From Streptococcus sanguinis SK1 = NCTC 7863 (GTDB lineage Bacteria; Bacillota; Bacilli; Lactobacillales; Streptococcaceae): a DNA stretch of 64,000 nucleotides. A program made the position numbers and the translations under genes. The stretch spans positions 435,931-499,930 of the forward strand of contig NZ_GL878507.1 in the NCBI RefSeq assembly GCF_000194945.1. Reading direction: 5' to 3'. Positions 35,653-44,275 of this stretch are shown here, piece by piece. How positions within the stretch are numbered: position 1 is the first letter of the stretch; every line of letters starts with the position of its first letter. Below the pieces are notes generated by a model. The model made no database searches, was not told where the DNA came from, and was given only the letters and a program-made list of their open reading frames with translations.

Positions 35653-36147
35653 ATGACTCAAGAAATCGACCTTGAAAAATACCACCAGCTAGCCCTGCAA
35701 AAGCAGAAAGAGCACCGAAAATTTTTAGCCAGTCTCAAGAAAAAGCCCCCAAAAAACCTTGATAAGATTGCCCAGCAAATTCATGATGAGGTCTTTGAGG
35801 AGATTGACTGTACAGCCTGCGCCAATTGCTGTAAGACGCTGGGTCCAGACTTTAAGGAAGCCGATATTGTCCGTATTGCCAAGTATTTCAAGATGAAGCT
35901 GCCGGCTTTTGAAGAGGAATTTCTACAGGTGGACGAAGACGGTGACAAGGTTTTCAAGACTATGCCTTGCCCTTTTTTAGGTGGAGACAATCTCTGCTCG
36001 ATCTACGATGTCCGTCCCAAGGCCTGCCGAGAGTTCCCTCACACAGACCGCAAGAAGATTCATCAAATTAATCATCTAACAATCAAAAATACCCTGACTT
36101 GCCCAGCGGCTTATCTTTTTGTGGAGAAGCTGCGGGATAGGTTGTAG
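35653..36147 (+). CDS. YkgJ-type cysteine-cluster protein
   Basis: This 164-residue cytoplasmic protein has the Cys pattern of the YkgJ/CxxCxxCC family: CTACANCC near residue 55, then PCPFLGGDNLCSIYDVRPKAC near 105 and a late Cys at TCPAAY. These clusters bind zinc or an iron-sulfur centre. Its role is unknown. An AGAAAG sequence precedes the ATG. It has its own TATAAT upstream at about 35620. Confidence 0.85.
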   Translation: MTQEIDLEKYHQLALQKQKEHRKFLASLKKKPPKNLDKIAQQIHDEVFEEIDCTACANCCKTLGPDFKEADIVRIAKYFKMKLPAFEEEFLQVDEDGDKVFKTMPCPFLGGDNLCSIYDVRPKACREFPHTDRKKIHQINHLTIKNTLTCPAAYLFVEKLRDRL

Positions 36148-36235
36148 AATCCCCCTCTAAATCTTGTACAAAAATTCTAGGGCGGAAGTATCTTATATCT
36201 GTTAGACTATAGATAGGAGGTAAGAAGAAAAGAAT

Positions 36236-37069
36236 ATGATGCATCAATTCAATCGAACCATGGAATATCTGGAAAGTAAGTTGGACGCAGAAGTGGATTT
36301 GCAGAAATTTCAGCAGCTATCGGGCTATTCTTATGCTCTCTTTAGCAGGCTCTTTTCTATTCTAGCAGATATGACTTTAGCAGAATACTTGCGCAATCGT
36401 AGGCTGTCAGAAGCTGTAACGGACTTGCGGGAAAGCTCTGAGAAAGTCATTGACATAGCACTCAAATACGGCTATGAGTCTTCGGATGCCTTCAGCGCAG
36501 CCTTCAAAAAATTCCATGGTGCGACTCCCTCAGAAGTTCGAAATGGAAAACCTTATCGCGTCTTTCCTAGACTTCAATTATCCTTAAAGATTACAGGAGG
36601 AAAGAACATGGATATCAAGATTCAAAAGAAACCTGCTTTTACTGTGGCTGGCGTCCTATTAGAAGCTATTGACAATAGCCAGTGCCCGTCTGCATGGGAG
36701 CAGCTCTATGCCAATCACAGCTTTGAAAGCCTGGAAAGTCTGGGCAGTGGCCAATCTTTTGGCGTCTGCTCGGATGTCAAAGAAGGCGAAATCATCAACT
36801 ATATGGTCGCTTATGATGTGGCGGATAAAGCGAAAGCAGAAGAACTAGGTCTGTCAATCAAGGAAATCCCGGAAGCTGAATATGCCATCGTACCAGTCAA
36901 AGGAGCAATTCCCGCAAGTATCCACCATGCTTGGAAATATGTCTTGGAAGCCTTTTTCCCAGAAACAGGTTATCGCCACTCAGGAGCACCAGATTTTGAA
37001 GTTTACACCGAGGGTGATATGTTCTCCCCAGACTATCAAATGGAACTCTGGATACCAGTGGTGAAATAG
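36236..37069 (+). CDS. AraC-type regulator with GyrI-like effector domain
   Basis: This 277-residue regulator has an N-terminal AraC double helix-turn-helix (residues 5-100, with ALKYGYESSDAFSAAFKKFHGATPSE) and a C-terminal GyrI/SOUL-like effector-binding domain from about 122 (MDIKIQKKPAFTVAG) to the end LWIPVVK. This Rob/BltR-like architecture usually binds small hydrophobic ligands. GGAGGTAAGAAG precedes the ATGATG. The methionine near residue 124 has its own GGAGGAAAG in front, so the effector domain might also be made alone. Confidence 0.9.
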   Translation: MMHQFNRTMEYLESKLDAEVDLQKFQQLSGYSYALFSRLFSILADMTLAEYLRNRRLSEAVTDLRESSEKVIDIALKYGYESSDAFSAAFKKFHGATPSEVRNGKPYRVFPRLQLSLKITGGKNMDIKIQKKPAFTVAGVLLEAIDNSQCPSAWEQLYANHSFESLESLGSGQSFGVCSDVKEGEIINYMVAYDVADKAKAEELGLSIKEIPEAEYAIVPVKGAIPASIHHAWKYVLEAFFPETGYRHSGAPDFEVYTEGDMFSPDYQMELWIPVVK

Positions 37070-37129
37070 AATGGTGATTGCAAGTTATTTTTTAGGTGTC
37101 GATTACAGATTACAGAGGAGGATGATGCT

Positions 37130-38056
37130 ATGCAGATGTATTTTGGGGATGTTTCTCTTTGTTATACATATTCACTTGCGATGGTGCTGAATTCGTATGG
37201 TTATGATGTTCGCCCTGAGTTTTTGGAAGCCATTATGGTAATGGGAAATGGCGCTAGTATTGTAAAGGAAGATGAAAAACACCCTTTAGTCTTCTTTGAT
37301 AATGGGATGCCAGATAGTTCTATCAGTCATTCTTTAAACATTCTGGGTTTTACATATGACGAATACTATATAAAGGATTCTAATACAGTGAATCTTCTCT
37401 CTATCAGAGAAATGTTAAGTAAGTTCTTGCTCAGCGGGTCTCTTGCTCTTGGTCCTTTGGATATGGGTTATCTGACTTATAATCCCAATCATATCCATTT
37501 GTATGGGGTGGACCATTTTGTTTCAGTTTATGATCTAGATGATGAGTTTATCTATTTCCATGATCCAGCAGGCTTTGCTTGTATGAAAATGAGTTTGTCA
37601 GAATTTGCGAATGCTTGGGAAGCTAAAAACATTGACTATAAAAGAGGTTCTTTCTCCATGTGGGGAAACTTCAAAAAAATCAAATCTCCAACTTCCAAAG
37701 AGATTTATCAGAAAACATCTATGTTGATGAAGCAACGATATGAGCACGGCGAGGAGAATGTGATAGCAAGATATGCTAAGTCGGTAGCGAACAATGGCTT
37801 GAATGAAGAACAAAAACATCTTCATCAATACTTTAGTTTCAAATTAGCTTCTATCAGAAATTTATACATGAGCAACTTCTTAAAAGACCACGATACGGTC
37901 AGATCTGAACTAAAAGAAAATTTAGCAAAGTTGTTCGGCCAAGCTCATCTATTTTGTATCGAGGAAGATTACCAAAAACTGTCAGAAGTCTTGTATGATA
38001 TTGCAGCACTAGATAATAGATTTAGAGATTTGTGCATTCGCCATAAAGTAGAGTAG
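37130..38056 (+). CDS. BtrH-like papain-fold protein
   Basis: This 308-residue protein has the N-terminal layout of the BtrH/C39-like cysteine-peptidase fold: SLCYTYSLAMVL near residue 8 supplies a Cys, and GVDHFVSVYDLDDEFIYFHDPAG near 125-147 supplies the His and Asp. The C-terminal 140 residues are helical. BtrH moves an acyl chain from a carrier protein in butirosin synthesis; the local substrate is unknown. GAGGAGG precedes the ATG at 37130. It has no signal peptide. It lies between an AraC/GyrI gene and a decayed GyrI 3' end. Confidence 0.7.
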   Translation: MQMYFGDVSLCYTYSLAMVLNSYGYDVRPEFLEAIMVMGNGASIVKEDEKHPLVFFDNGMPDSSISHSLNILGFTYDEYYIKDSNTVNLLSIREMLSKFLLSGSLALGPLDMGYLTYNPNHIHLYGVDHFVSVYDLDDEFIYFHDPAGFACMKMSLSEFANAWEAKNIDYKRGSFSMWGNFKKIKSPTSKEIYQKTSMLMKQRYEHGEENVIARYAKSVANNGLNEEQKHLHQYFSFKLASIRNLYMSNFLKDHDTVRSELKENLAKLFGQAHLFCIEEDYQKLSEVLYDIAALDNRFRDLCIRHKVE

Positions 38057-38078
38057 AAGAAGTTAGAAAAACGAAGAT

Positions 38079-38171
38079 GCTGTTTGGAAAATAAAAGAAT
38101 GTAATGCAGCAGGATCGAAAGAAGGGAAACCAAACTATCAAATGACTCTCTGGATTCCAGTAGTGAAATAG
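38079..38171 (+). pseudogene. Remnant of a second GyrI-like 3' end
   Basis: The frame 38079-38171 reads AVWKIKE, then a junction, then NYQMTLWIPVVK and TAG. It matches two separated parts of the regulator at 36236 (HAWKYVLE and DYQMELWIPVVK). At DNA level the last 35 bases are close to those at 37035-37069. The start and most of the gene are missing. Confidence 0.6.
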
Positions 38172-38260
38172 ATTAGAAACCAGCCGTTCGTTTTTGAGCG
38201 GCTGGTTTTTGTGGCTTGTGGTATAATGAAGCTACTACAGTTACAGAAAGGATTTCTACC

Positions 38261-38950
38261 TTGTCATACAAATTTCTACTTTTCGACCTTGACCATACCT
38301 TGCTGGATTTTGATACGGCAGAAGACATCGCCCTGACTCATTTTTTGGAGGAGCAGGGCGTGACGGAGATTCAGACCTACAAAGACTATTATATTCCCAT
38401 GAACAAGGGGCTTTGGCGGGAACTAGAGCAGGGGAAAATCACCAAGCCTGAGCTAGTCAATACTCGCTTTTCTCGTCTTTTCGCTCATTTTGGCATTGAG
38501 AAGGATGGCGCCGAGTTAGCCCTTCTCTATCAGCAGCATATTACTCAGCAAGGCCAGACTTACGCTGGAGCTAGCGAGCTTTTGGACAACTTGACAGCAG
38601 CTGATTATGAGATTTACGGAGCGACCAATGGCATCACGGCTATTCAGACTGGTCGCATGGCTCATTCCGACATTGCGCCCTATTTTAACCATATTTTCAT
38701 CTCGGAGCAGATGGGGACTCAGAAGCCCGAAGCCTTGTTTTATGAAAAAATAGCAGAGCAGATACCAGATTTTGACCTGTCTCAGACTTTGATGATTGGA
38801 GACTCCTTGACGGCAGATATTGCAGGCGCTAATAATGCTGGACTGGACTCTATCTGGTACAATCCCAAGCAGCTAGAGAATAAAAGTCTTGTTCGCCCGA
38901 CCTATACCGCCTATTCTTATGTCGACATTATCAGACTCTTGGTTCCATAA
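38261..38950 (+). CDS. YjjG-type HAD phosphatase
   Basis: This 229-residue hydrolase has motif I LLFDLDHTLLDFD at the N-terminus, motif II YGATNGI, the motif III Lys in TQKPEALF and motif IV MIGDSLTADIAGANNAG. It matches the YjjG/YfnB noncanonical (d)NMP phosphatase subgroup. The start is taken as TTG 38261, eight bases after AGAAAGGA and giving the usual N-terminus (M)SYKFLLFDLDHT; an upstream start at 38216 has no ribosome binding site and overlaps the promoter element GTGGTATAAT. Confidence 0.87.
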   Translation: MSYKFLLFDLDHTLLDFDTAEDIALTHFLEEQGVTEIQTYKDYYIPMNKGLWRELEQGKITKPELVNTRFSRLFAHFGIEKDGAELALLYQQHITQQGQTYAGASELLDNLTAADYEIYGATNGITAIQTGRMAHSDIAPYFNHIFISEQMGTQKPEALFYEKIAEQIPDFDLSQTLMIGDSLTADIAGANNAGLDSIWYNPKQLENKSLVRPTYTAYSYVDIIRLLVP

Positions 38951-38961
38951 GGAGACTGCAA

Positions 38962-39789
38962 ATGAAAAAAACAGTTGCTTTATTTTCACTTCTTGCCAGT
39001 TTGTTGCTACTGACAGCCTGTTATGCTAAGAAAGAAGAAGTTGATGAAAGCATTCGAACAACGAAGGCTCTTTTTAAAAAGCTCCCTTTTCAGCCCGTCA
39101 AGGTTAGTTCTGATGGCAGTTATCATTACGAGGGAGGCGGTGCGACAATCGATTTGTATTTCACCGAGGAAGATATCCAAAAGTACGCTATTCTAAAATA
39201 CCACCCAGATCGAAAGGGCAGTAAAATCGAATTTTATGAGATATTTTACGGAGAGCGAACAGCAGATCAGTTACTGGATTGTTTGGTAGACCAAGAAATA
39301 ACTAGCTTAATTGATGAGATTAAGGGTGAGACGGAACATGACATGACAGCTGAATACCAGCAAAAATCAGAATTTGACAGAGCTCAATTTCAGACTATAA
39401 GCGTGTCGTCCTCTAAAAAAGTTGATGATTCAGAAAGTCTAAATAAATATCTCATGCTATATAGTAAGTTTTTAGTCGAATTCAGGAAGAATCCAGAAAA
39501 TCATGATAAGCTAAAAGAGATTGTCCAAAAAATGGATAAAGCTGATCTATTAAAATGGTCTTTCGAATTTCATTCAGACCAAGTGCTGGATGAGAAAAGT
39601 ATATCTGAAGATGAAGTAAAAACTAGGTCCTATAATAGTCGTAGTGGAGACACAGAGTATTATGCACTGGAGACCATTAATAAGTATATGGATTTAGATG
39701 CTTTTCCTAAAGACGCTTCAGTCAAATTGTTTTTTAAAAAATATGAAAACCTTTCTGAACAGATAGTTTTAAACAACCAAAAAGACTAA
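38962..39789 (+). CDS. Lipoprotein of unknown function
   Basis: This 275-residue lipoprotein has a signal peptide ending in LTAC with the Cys at residue 20. The mature part is mixed alpha/beta and highly charged, with ATIDLYFTEEDIQKYA and WSFEFHSDQVLDEKS. No family is recognised. AAGGAGACTGCAA precedes the ATG. It follows the phosphatase gene by eleven bases and is likely cotranscribed with it. Confidence 0.8.
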   Translation: MKKTVALFSLLASLLLLTACYAKKEEVDESIRTTKALFKKLPFQPVKVSSDGSYHYEGGGATIDLYFTEEDIQKYAILKYHPDRKGSKIEFYEIFYGERTADQLLDCLVDQEITSLIDEIKGETEHDMTAEYQQKSEFDRAQFQTISVSSSKKVDDSESLNKYLMLYSKFLVEFRKNPENHDKLKEIVQKMDKADLLKWSFEFHSDQVLDEKSISEDEVKTRSYNSRSGDTEYYALETINKYMDLDAFPKDASVKLFFKKYENLSEQIVLNNQKD

Positions 39790-39823
39790 TCTAAAAAATT
39801 TTTAACTCTGTCAAGAAAAAAAC

Positions 39824-39851
39824 TTGACAGCTGTCTTTAATCTGCTATAAT
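39824..39851 (+). promoter_or_regulatory. rpsP promoter
   Basis: TTGACA at 39824-39829 and TATAAT at 39846-39851, 16 bp apart, with TGC forming an extended -10. The strength fits a ribosomal protein operon. Confidence 0.85.
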
Positions 39852-39917
39852 AGAACATGTGCTTAATAGCTCTGCTATTTCACCAAAAGAAAAAAATAAA
39901 GAAAAGAGACCTTAATA

Positions 39918-40190
39918 ATGGCAGTAAAAATCCGTTTGACTCGTATGGGTTCTAAGAAAAAACCTTTCTACCGTATCAATGTTGCAGACTCACGTTCACC
40001 TCGTGACGGACGTTTCATCGAAACAGTTGGTACTTACAACCCACTTGTAGTTGAAAACCAAGTGACTTTGAAAGAAGACCGTATCCTTGAGTGGTTGGGT
40101 AATGGTGCACAACCTTCTGATACTGTACGCAACATCCTTTCAAAAGAAGGCGTATTGAAGAAATTCCACGATTCAAAATACTCTAAATAA
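39918..40190 (+). CDS. rpsP: 30S ribosomal protein S16
   Basis: This 90-residue protein of the small ribosomal subunit begins [20 protein letters not shown] and contains [12 protein letters not shown], both diagnostic of S16. Codon use shows the bias of highly expressed genes. khpA follows 19 bases later, the standard Firmicutes order (rpsP-khpA); here rimM-trmD are about 3.3 kb downstream, separated by several accessory genes. Confidence 0.99.
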   Translation: MAVKIRLTRMGSKKKPFYRINVADSRSPRDGRFIETVGTYNPLVVENQVTLKEDRILEWLGNGAQPSDTVRNILSKEGVLKKFHDSKYSK

Positions 40191-40209
40191 TAGAAGCGTA
40201 GGTTGACAT

Positions 40210-40449
40210 ATGGACACGATTGAAAATCTAATTATTGCGATAGTGAAACCTTTGATTTCACAGCCAGATGCCTTAACTATCAAGATTGAGGATACACCTG
40301 AATTTTTAGAATATCACCTGGATCTTGATCAGAGTGATGTTGGACGTGTAATAGGTCGTAAAGGTCGTACTATTTCCGCTATAAGGACGATTGTTTACTC
40401 TGTCCCAACTGAATACAAAAAAGTTCGCATCGTTATTGATGAGAAGTAA
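40210..40449 (+). CDS. khpA: KH-domain RNA-binding protein KhpA
   Basis: This 79-residue protein is a single KH domain with the GxxG loop in [15 protein letters not shown]. KhpA pairs with KhpB (EloR) and in pneumococcus affects cell division and elongation through RNA binding. The weak ribosome binding site TAGGTTG precedes the ATG. It shares the rpsP promoter. Confidence 0.96.
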   Translation: MDTIENLIIAIVKPLISQPDALTIKIEDTPEFLEYHLDLDQSDVGRVIGRKGRTISAIRTIVYSVPTEYKKVRIVIDEK

Positions 40450-40453
40450 GAAG

Positions 40454-40480
40454 AACGGGACCGGTGTGTCCCGTTTTTTT
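40454..40480 (+). terminator. Terminator after khpA
   Basis: AACGGGAC (40454-40461) pairs with GTCCCGTT (40468-40475), followed by a run of T. Confidence 0.9.
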
Positions 40481-40483
40481 CTA

Positions 40484-40632
40484 TTTCTCTTAGCGAGCTG
40501 AGTACGTGGCTCTCAAGTGAGCTTAGAGAAATTGATGCCCAGCTAAGCGTTGGTACAAGGCCCTTAATGAAACAAGCCGTTAGGCGCAGTTGAATTTAGT
40601 AGTATTGATGCAGTTCGAGCGTATGCGAGAAC
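40484..40632. other. Structured non-coding spacer of unknown nature
   Basis: Between the khpA terminator and the next gene lie about 200 bases without a good frame. TTTCTCTTAGC (40484-40494) pairs with GCTTAGAGAAA (40521-40531) with one mismatch, enclosing GAGC and GCTC, which also pair. Further on, GTTC/GAAC (40613-40632) closes a small hairpin with tandem GA mismatches and a GC pair. It could be a regulatory RNA, a small repeat element or a decayed gene. Confidence 0.45.
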
Positions 40633-40688
40633 TATCTAGCTTAGCATCTTCAACGAGGAAAGCGAGAAGCGTGGAAAACGGAGGAAAT

Positions 40689-41237
40689 ATGAAGTCAGAA
40701 GATTATGCTTGGAACGCCCATGAACGAGAGTGTTATGAGAATGGACAAGTGAGTCTACCCAGTCCTTACAAGCTAAAGATTCTTGATAACGGTCAGAAAA
40801 GGTTGGAACTGGAACAAATCTTGGTCCAGCTTCCTCAGAAGCAGCTTGCCCAATGGGCAATGCAGCATGCCACTCGCTATATAGCTCTGATAGATATTGG
40901 TGATGATATTGAAAAACAGCAAATCTTGACTCAGGTTCAGGAAGTGTTTGAAGCGCGACTTGCGGGAAATGTTTCTGCCTATGAGCTGAGGAAGGCTGGT
41001 TTCTTGGCTCAGCAGCTGTCGCAGCAAGCCAAATCACCAGTTAGCAAGTATGCTGCTCGTGTCTTTTCCCAAGCAGTCGCAACAGCCCACATGCGAGGTC
41101 ATGCCATTGTCTCGGCTGATTATGCAGTGAAAGTAATAAATATGCAGAGTCCAGATGATATGAAAGCAGTTATCAGCGAAAGAAAACAACAGATTCGATT
41201 GGCCAAAGAATGGCAGAAATGTATAAATGAGCTGTAG
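40689..41237 (+). CDS. Imm5-like putative immunity protein
   Basis: This 182-residue protein is mostly helical and ends with the pattern FSQAVATAHMRGHAIVSADYAVKVI, typical of the Imm5 family of putative immunity proteins. It has no signal peptide. CGGAGGAAAT precedes ATG 40689; a longer frame from 40590 lacks this support. No toxin gene is adjacent, so it is an orphan. It is 16 bases before an alpha/beta hydrolase gene and may be cotranscribed with it. Confidence 0.75.
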   Translation: MKSEDYAWNAHERECYENGQVSLPSPYKLKILDNGQKRLELEQILVQLPQKQLAQWAMQHATRYIALIDIGDDIEKQQILTQVQEVFEARLAGNVSAYELRKAGFLAQQLSQQAKSPVSKYAARVFSQAVATAHMRGHAIVSADYAVKVINMQSPDDMKAVISERKQQIRLAKEWQKCINEL

Positions 41238-41252
41238 AATGGAGGCAATAGG

Positions 41253-42044
41253 ATGGACCATATCGAAAGAACCGATGCTAAGATATTCTATCGGATAGAA
41301 GGGCGAGGTCATAAAGAAACAATCGTGCTCCTGCATGGTCTGAGTGCTGACTCGGGCATGTTTCAGCCTCAGATAGATTTTTTTAAGGATCGCTATCAGG
41401 TTATTGCGCCTGACCTACGTGGAAATGGGCAATCAAGCCAGCTGACTTGTCAGGTGGATCAGGTTCTAGATATACAAGCTGCAGATGTGCTGGCGATTTT
41501 GGAAAAAGAAAGCATCAGCCAAGCCATTATCGGAGGGACTTCCTATGGCGGTATTTTAACCATGCACCTCATGACTCAAAATCCGCAAATCTTTAAGGGA
41601 GCTTTCTTGTGCGATACTTTTTGTGCGACGGATTTGTCACCAATGATGAATACTCTGGCTCAACTTACAGCTCCTTTAGTGAAATACTCATGGTTTATGA
41701 AGCTATCAACCTTGCCAATCTATAAACGCTGGCCTTTAGCTCGCTCTTATTTTGTTGATTTATTCGACCGGATGCGACCTGAGGAGTCTGTTTTGCAGCG
41801 CAGGGCAATTGAAGCCATTGATTATCGTGCTGCCTTGGGTAAGTGCAAGATTCCTACACTTTTGCTGGCGGGAGATTTTTCAGGAAAATTAGTCCAAATG
41901 ATGAAAACAACCAAGGAACATCTGAGGCTTGCTCAGGATCTTGTCATTGCTGATTCTTTTGATCCGTCGAATCTATGCCAACCAGGCAAGTTTAATGCTT
42001 TGCTGGAGAACTTTGCTAAACAGGTTTTCGAAGAGAGGTCTTAA
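41253..42044 (+). CDS. Alpha/beta hydrolase 1
   Basis: This 263-residue protein has the alpha/beta-hydrolase fold: oxyanion block LLHGLSADSG near residue 27, nucleophile elbow GGTSYGG (Ser) near 96, and a late acid/His region that is less clear, with LLLAGDFSGK where an acid-bearing strand should be. The expected catalytic His near the C-terminus is not obvious, so activity is uncertain. GGAGGCAATAGG precedes the ATG. Substrate unknown. Confidence 0.8.
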   Translation: MDHIERTDAKIFYRIEGRGHKETIVLLHGLSADSGMFQPQIDFFKDRYQVIAPDLRGNGQSSQLTCQVDQVLDIQAADVLAILEKESISQAIIGGTSYGGILTMHLMTQNPQIFKGAFLCDTFCATDLSPMMNTLAQLTAPLVKYSWFMKLSTLPIYKRWPLARSYFVDLFDRMRPEESVLQRRAIEAIDYRAALGKCKIPTLLLAGDFSGKLVQMMKTTKEHLRLAQDLVIADSFDPSNLCQPGKFNALLENFAKQVFEERS

Positions 42045-42206
42045 TGCTTTTAAGGCAATACTAGCAACTGCCTCTTGTAACACAGTCCTTGGTTGAATAT
42101 GAACAAAATCTGGTATAGAGGTGTCCTTATTCCACTAGTAAAATAGCTATCTCTCAGATAGTAGTGTGTGCCCAGATAATTTTTTTTAGAATTGATTAGA
42201 AACATT

Positions 42207-42992
42207 ATGAAAGAAAAAATAATCAAAACAAAAGTAGGACAGCTATTTATATCTTATCAACCTGCGGAAAAGATTGCTGTATTTTTAAGCGGTGCAGGGA
42301 GTCTGCCAACCTATGAAAATTTTTTGCCAGTTATTCGGAAGTTACCTAAAAGTTGGGGCTATTTAACAATAGATTACCCTAATGCTGGGCAAAGCCCACT
42401 GGAAAATCAAGAAAATTTTGTTTTGGACGATTTGGTCCAATCTATTATAGAGGTTTTATCGCATTTTAAAGTTATTCAGTATGCTATTTGCGCGCACAGT
42501 ATTAGTGGCCTTGTAGCAGTTAAAGTTGCTGAGTCAAAGACGTTTTGTCAGGGACTAATCTTGATTGAGCCGACCACTTATTCTGTTCTATATGGAGAAT
42601 TAGCTCAGAATCCTTATCACGAATTTTTATCCTTACAGGAGAAAGTTCAGATGCTCGGTGGTGGATATGAATATCTGAAAAAAATAGGACAAGAGAGTTT
42701 TCCAGTAGCTGATTTTAAAATCTTATGGGCTAAGGCAGAAAAGAGTTCAGATAGATTAAAATCTGTACAAGAAGGATTTCAACATTACTGCAGTATCTCA
42801 GAAAATGATTTTCAGAACTTAGATATCTCTTTTCAATTCTCGGTTTTTATCCTTAGTCTGGCCTATCGAGAACAAGAATATAAAGATTCCGAATTTGCTT
42901 CACAAAATACCCAGATTATTTTAGGAGGCAACCATCATTATTTACATTGGAGTGAGTCAGAAAAGATAGCTGAGCTTCTTTTAGAAATGTGA
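42207..42992 (+). CDS. Alpha/beta hydrolase 2
   Basis: This 261-residue protein has the core of an alpha/beta hydrolase: AVFLSGAGS as oxyanion loop, DYPNAGQS, and the nucleophile elbow CAHSISG near residue 95. A late GGNHHYLHWSE carries the likely catalytic His. ATG 42207 is chosen over TTG 42192 because the latter adds only five residues; neither has a strong ribosome binding site. It is AT-richer than its neighbour. Substrate unknown. The 162-base gap before it has no clear gene. Confidence 0.78.
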   Translation: MKEKIIKTKVGQLFISYQPAEKIAVFLSGAGSLPTYENFLPVIRKLPKSWGYLTIDYPNAGQSPLENQENFVLDDLVQSIIEVLSHFKVIQYAICAHSISGLVAVKVAESKTFCQGLILIEPTTYSVLYGELAQNPYHEFLSLQEKVQMLGGGYEYLKKIGQESFPVADFKILWAKAEKSSDRLKSVQEGFQHYCSISENDFQNLDISFQFSVFILSLAYREQEYKDSEFASQNTQIILGGNHHYLHWSESEKIAELLLEM

Positions 42993-43051
42993 TGAAAAGT
43001 TGTATGCAAACTTTAATTAGTATATCGAAAGCGGGAGTAAATATACATGCA

Positions 43052-43081
43052 AAATAGCTGAGATTTTAATCTCAGCTATTT
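43052..43081. terminator. Bidirectional terminator
   Basis: AAATAGCTGAGAT (43052-43064) and ATCTCAGCTATTT (43069-43081) form a perfect 13-bp stem. It separates the hydrolase gene from the convergent small secreted-protein gene. Confidence 0.9.
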
Positions 43082-43100
43082 AGTACGTATTTATGAGAGT

Positions 43101-43559
43101 CTATCCTAGAATCTCAGCAATAGCATCTCGAATTTCCTGAACGGTTGCGGATTTGCTATGGTCACTGGTATCAAACTCAATGTATTTGCCATAAGCATCA
43201 ACAGTTCCACCTACAGGCCCTTCGGATCCGTCCACAGATGTTCCGATGGCTGGTGGCAAACTTTTATCCGCATCATCAGTATCAATAACTATGATGCGAG
43301 TATTGGACTCGAGATCATCTATCATTGGAAGAGACGATGCGGAGGTCATGTTCTGACTAGCATAGTATTCTAGAAAAGCCTTGATGGTTGGATTGTCAAT
43401 TTGAGCAATTTTTTCGTCAAGGGCTGAGAGATTTCTAGTTTCTCTCGTTTCATTTTCCATTGCTTGGCCCTTTTTGACCTGGGTCAAAGCAGTCAGACTG
43501 GGAGCTGTTGTGGCTAGAAGAGCAGTAGAGAGTAGGAGTTTGTTTAACTTTTTTCCCAT
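43101..43559 (-). CDS. Small secreted protein of unknown function
   Basis: This 152-residue protein starts MGKKLNKLLLSTALLATTA and has a Sec signal peptide with likely cleavage near residue 30-35 (KKGQAMENE). There is no lipobox or LPXTG motif, so it should be released. The mature part is acidic, with an Asp/Gly/Pro-rich middle (DTDDADKSLPP, GSEGPVGGTVDAYGKY). GAAGG lies ten bases before the ATG. I do not recognise a family. The promoter and an inverted repeat upstream suggest regulated expression. Confidence 0.7.
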   Translation of the reverse strand: MGKKLNKLLLSTALLATTAPSLTALTQVKKGQAMENETRETRNLSALDEKIAQIDNPTIKAFLEYYASQNMTSASSLPMIDDLESNTRIIVIDTDDADKSLPPAIGTSVDGSEGPVGGTVDAYGKYIEFDTSDHSKSATVQEIRDAIAEILG

Positions 43560-43588
43560 AGGTATCACACCTTCTTTCTAGTTTTGCG

Positions 43589-43661
43589 TAAACACACTCG
43601 GGTGTTTATAGTGTTAAAGCTCTATATGTATAATTATACGTTAAACAGCAATTTTAATCAA
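43589..43661 (-). promoter_or_regulatory. Promoter and inverted repeat for the small secreted protein
   Basis: On the minus strand, -35 TTGATT (43656-43661) and -10 TATAAT (43633-43638) are 17 bp apart. An inverted repeat, TAAACAC/GTGTTTA (43589-43608, six-base loop), lies about 20-37 bases downstream of the expected start and before the ribosome binding site. It could be a repressor site or an mRNA hairpin. Confidence 0.65.
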
Positions 43662-43756
43662 ATAAATATAGGCAAGGGAATTCCCTCTTATCTCCCTTGT
43701 ACATTCCCCTATATCATGATAAAATACTAGGCAGAGTATAATATGTTGGAGTCGAG

Positions 43757-44275
43757 ATGAATTATTTTAATGTTGGAAAAATCGTCAATACGCAAGGTCT
43801 ACAAGGTGAGATGCGGGTTTTGTCAGTGACGGATTTTGCAGAAGAGCGTTTTAAAAAAGGCAACACCCTTGCCCTGTTTGACAAGAAAGATCAGTTTGTC
43901 ATGGATGTAGAGATTGCCAGTCATCGCAAGGTCAAAAACTTTGATATTATTAAGTTCAAGGGGATGTACCACATCAATGACATTGAAAAATTTCGTGATT
44001 TCACTCTGAAGGTCCGAGAGGAAGATTTGACGGACTTGGAAGATGGTGAATTTTACTACCATGAAATCATCGGTCTTGAAGTCTATGAAAATGACCTTCT
44101 TCTTGGTAGGATTAAGGAAATTCTGCAGCCAGGAGCTAATGATGTCTGGGTGGTCAAACGTAAAGGCAAGCGCGACTTACTTCTTCCATATATTCCTCCA
44201 GTGGTGCTGGGGATTGACATTGAGCAAGGTCGGGTTGATGTAGAGATACCGGAAGGACTGGACGATGAAAATTGA
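43757..44275 (+). CDS. rimM: Ribosome maturation factor RimM
   Basis: This 172-residue factor helps assemble the 30S head around S19. The N-terminal domain opens [20 protein letters not shown] and the PRC-barrel half contains [14 protein letters not shown] and [13 protein letters not shown], typical of RimM. TTGGAGTCGAG precedes the ATG. It overlaps trmD by eleven bases, which couples their translation. Confidence 0.97.
   Translation: MNYFNVGKIVNTQGLQGEMRVLSVTDFAEERFKKGNTLALFDKKDQFVMDVEIASHRKVKNFDIIKFKGMYHINDIEKFRDFTLKVREEDLTDLEDGEFYYHEIIGLEVYENDLLLGRIKEILQPGANDVWVVKRKGKRDLLLPYIPPVVLGIDIEQGRVDVEIPEGLDDEN

Noticed and set aside
38216..38260. Upstream start of the YjjG-like phosphatase at 38216
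   Set aside because: That position lies in the promoter element GTGGTATAAT; TTG 38261 has a ribosome binding site and gives the family N-terminus.
40590..40688. Upstream extension of the Imm5-like gene to 40590
   Set aside because: It has no ribosome binding site, while ATG 40689 follows CGGAGG; the extension lies in the structured spacer.
42126..42145. A short frame ending LIPLVK and TAG before the second hydrolase, like the end of a GyrI domain
   Set aside because: Only about six residues resemble the GyrI end and nothing upstream does; chance is likely.
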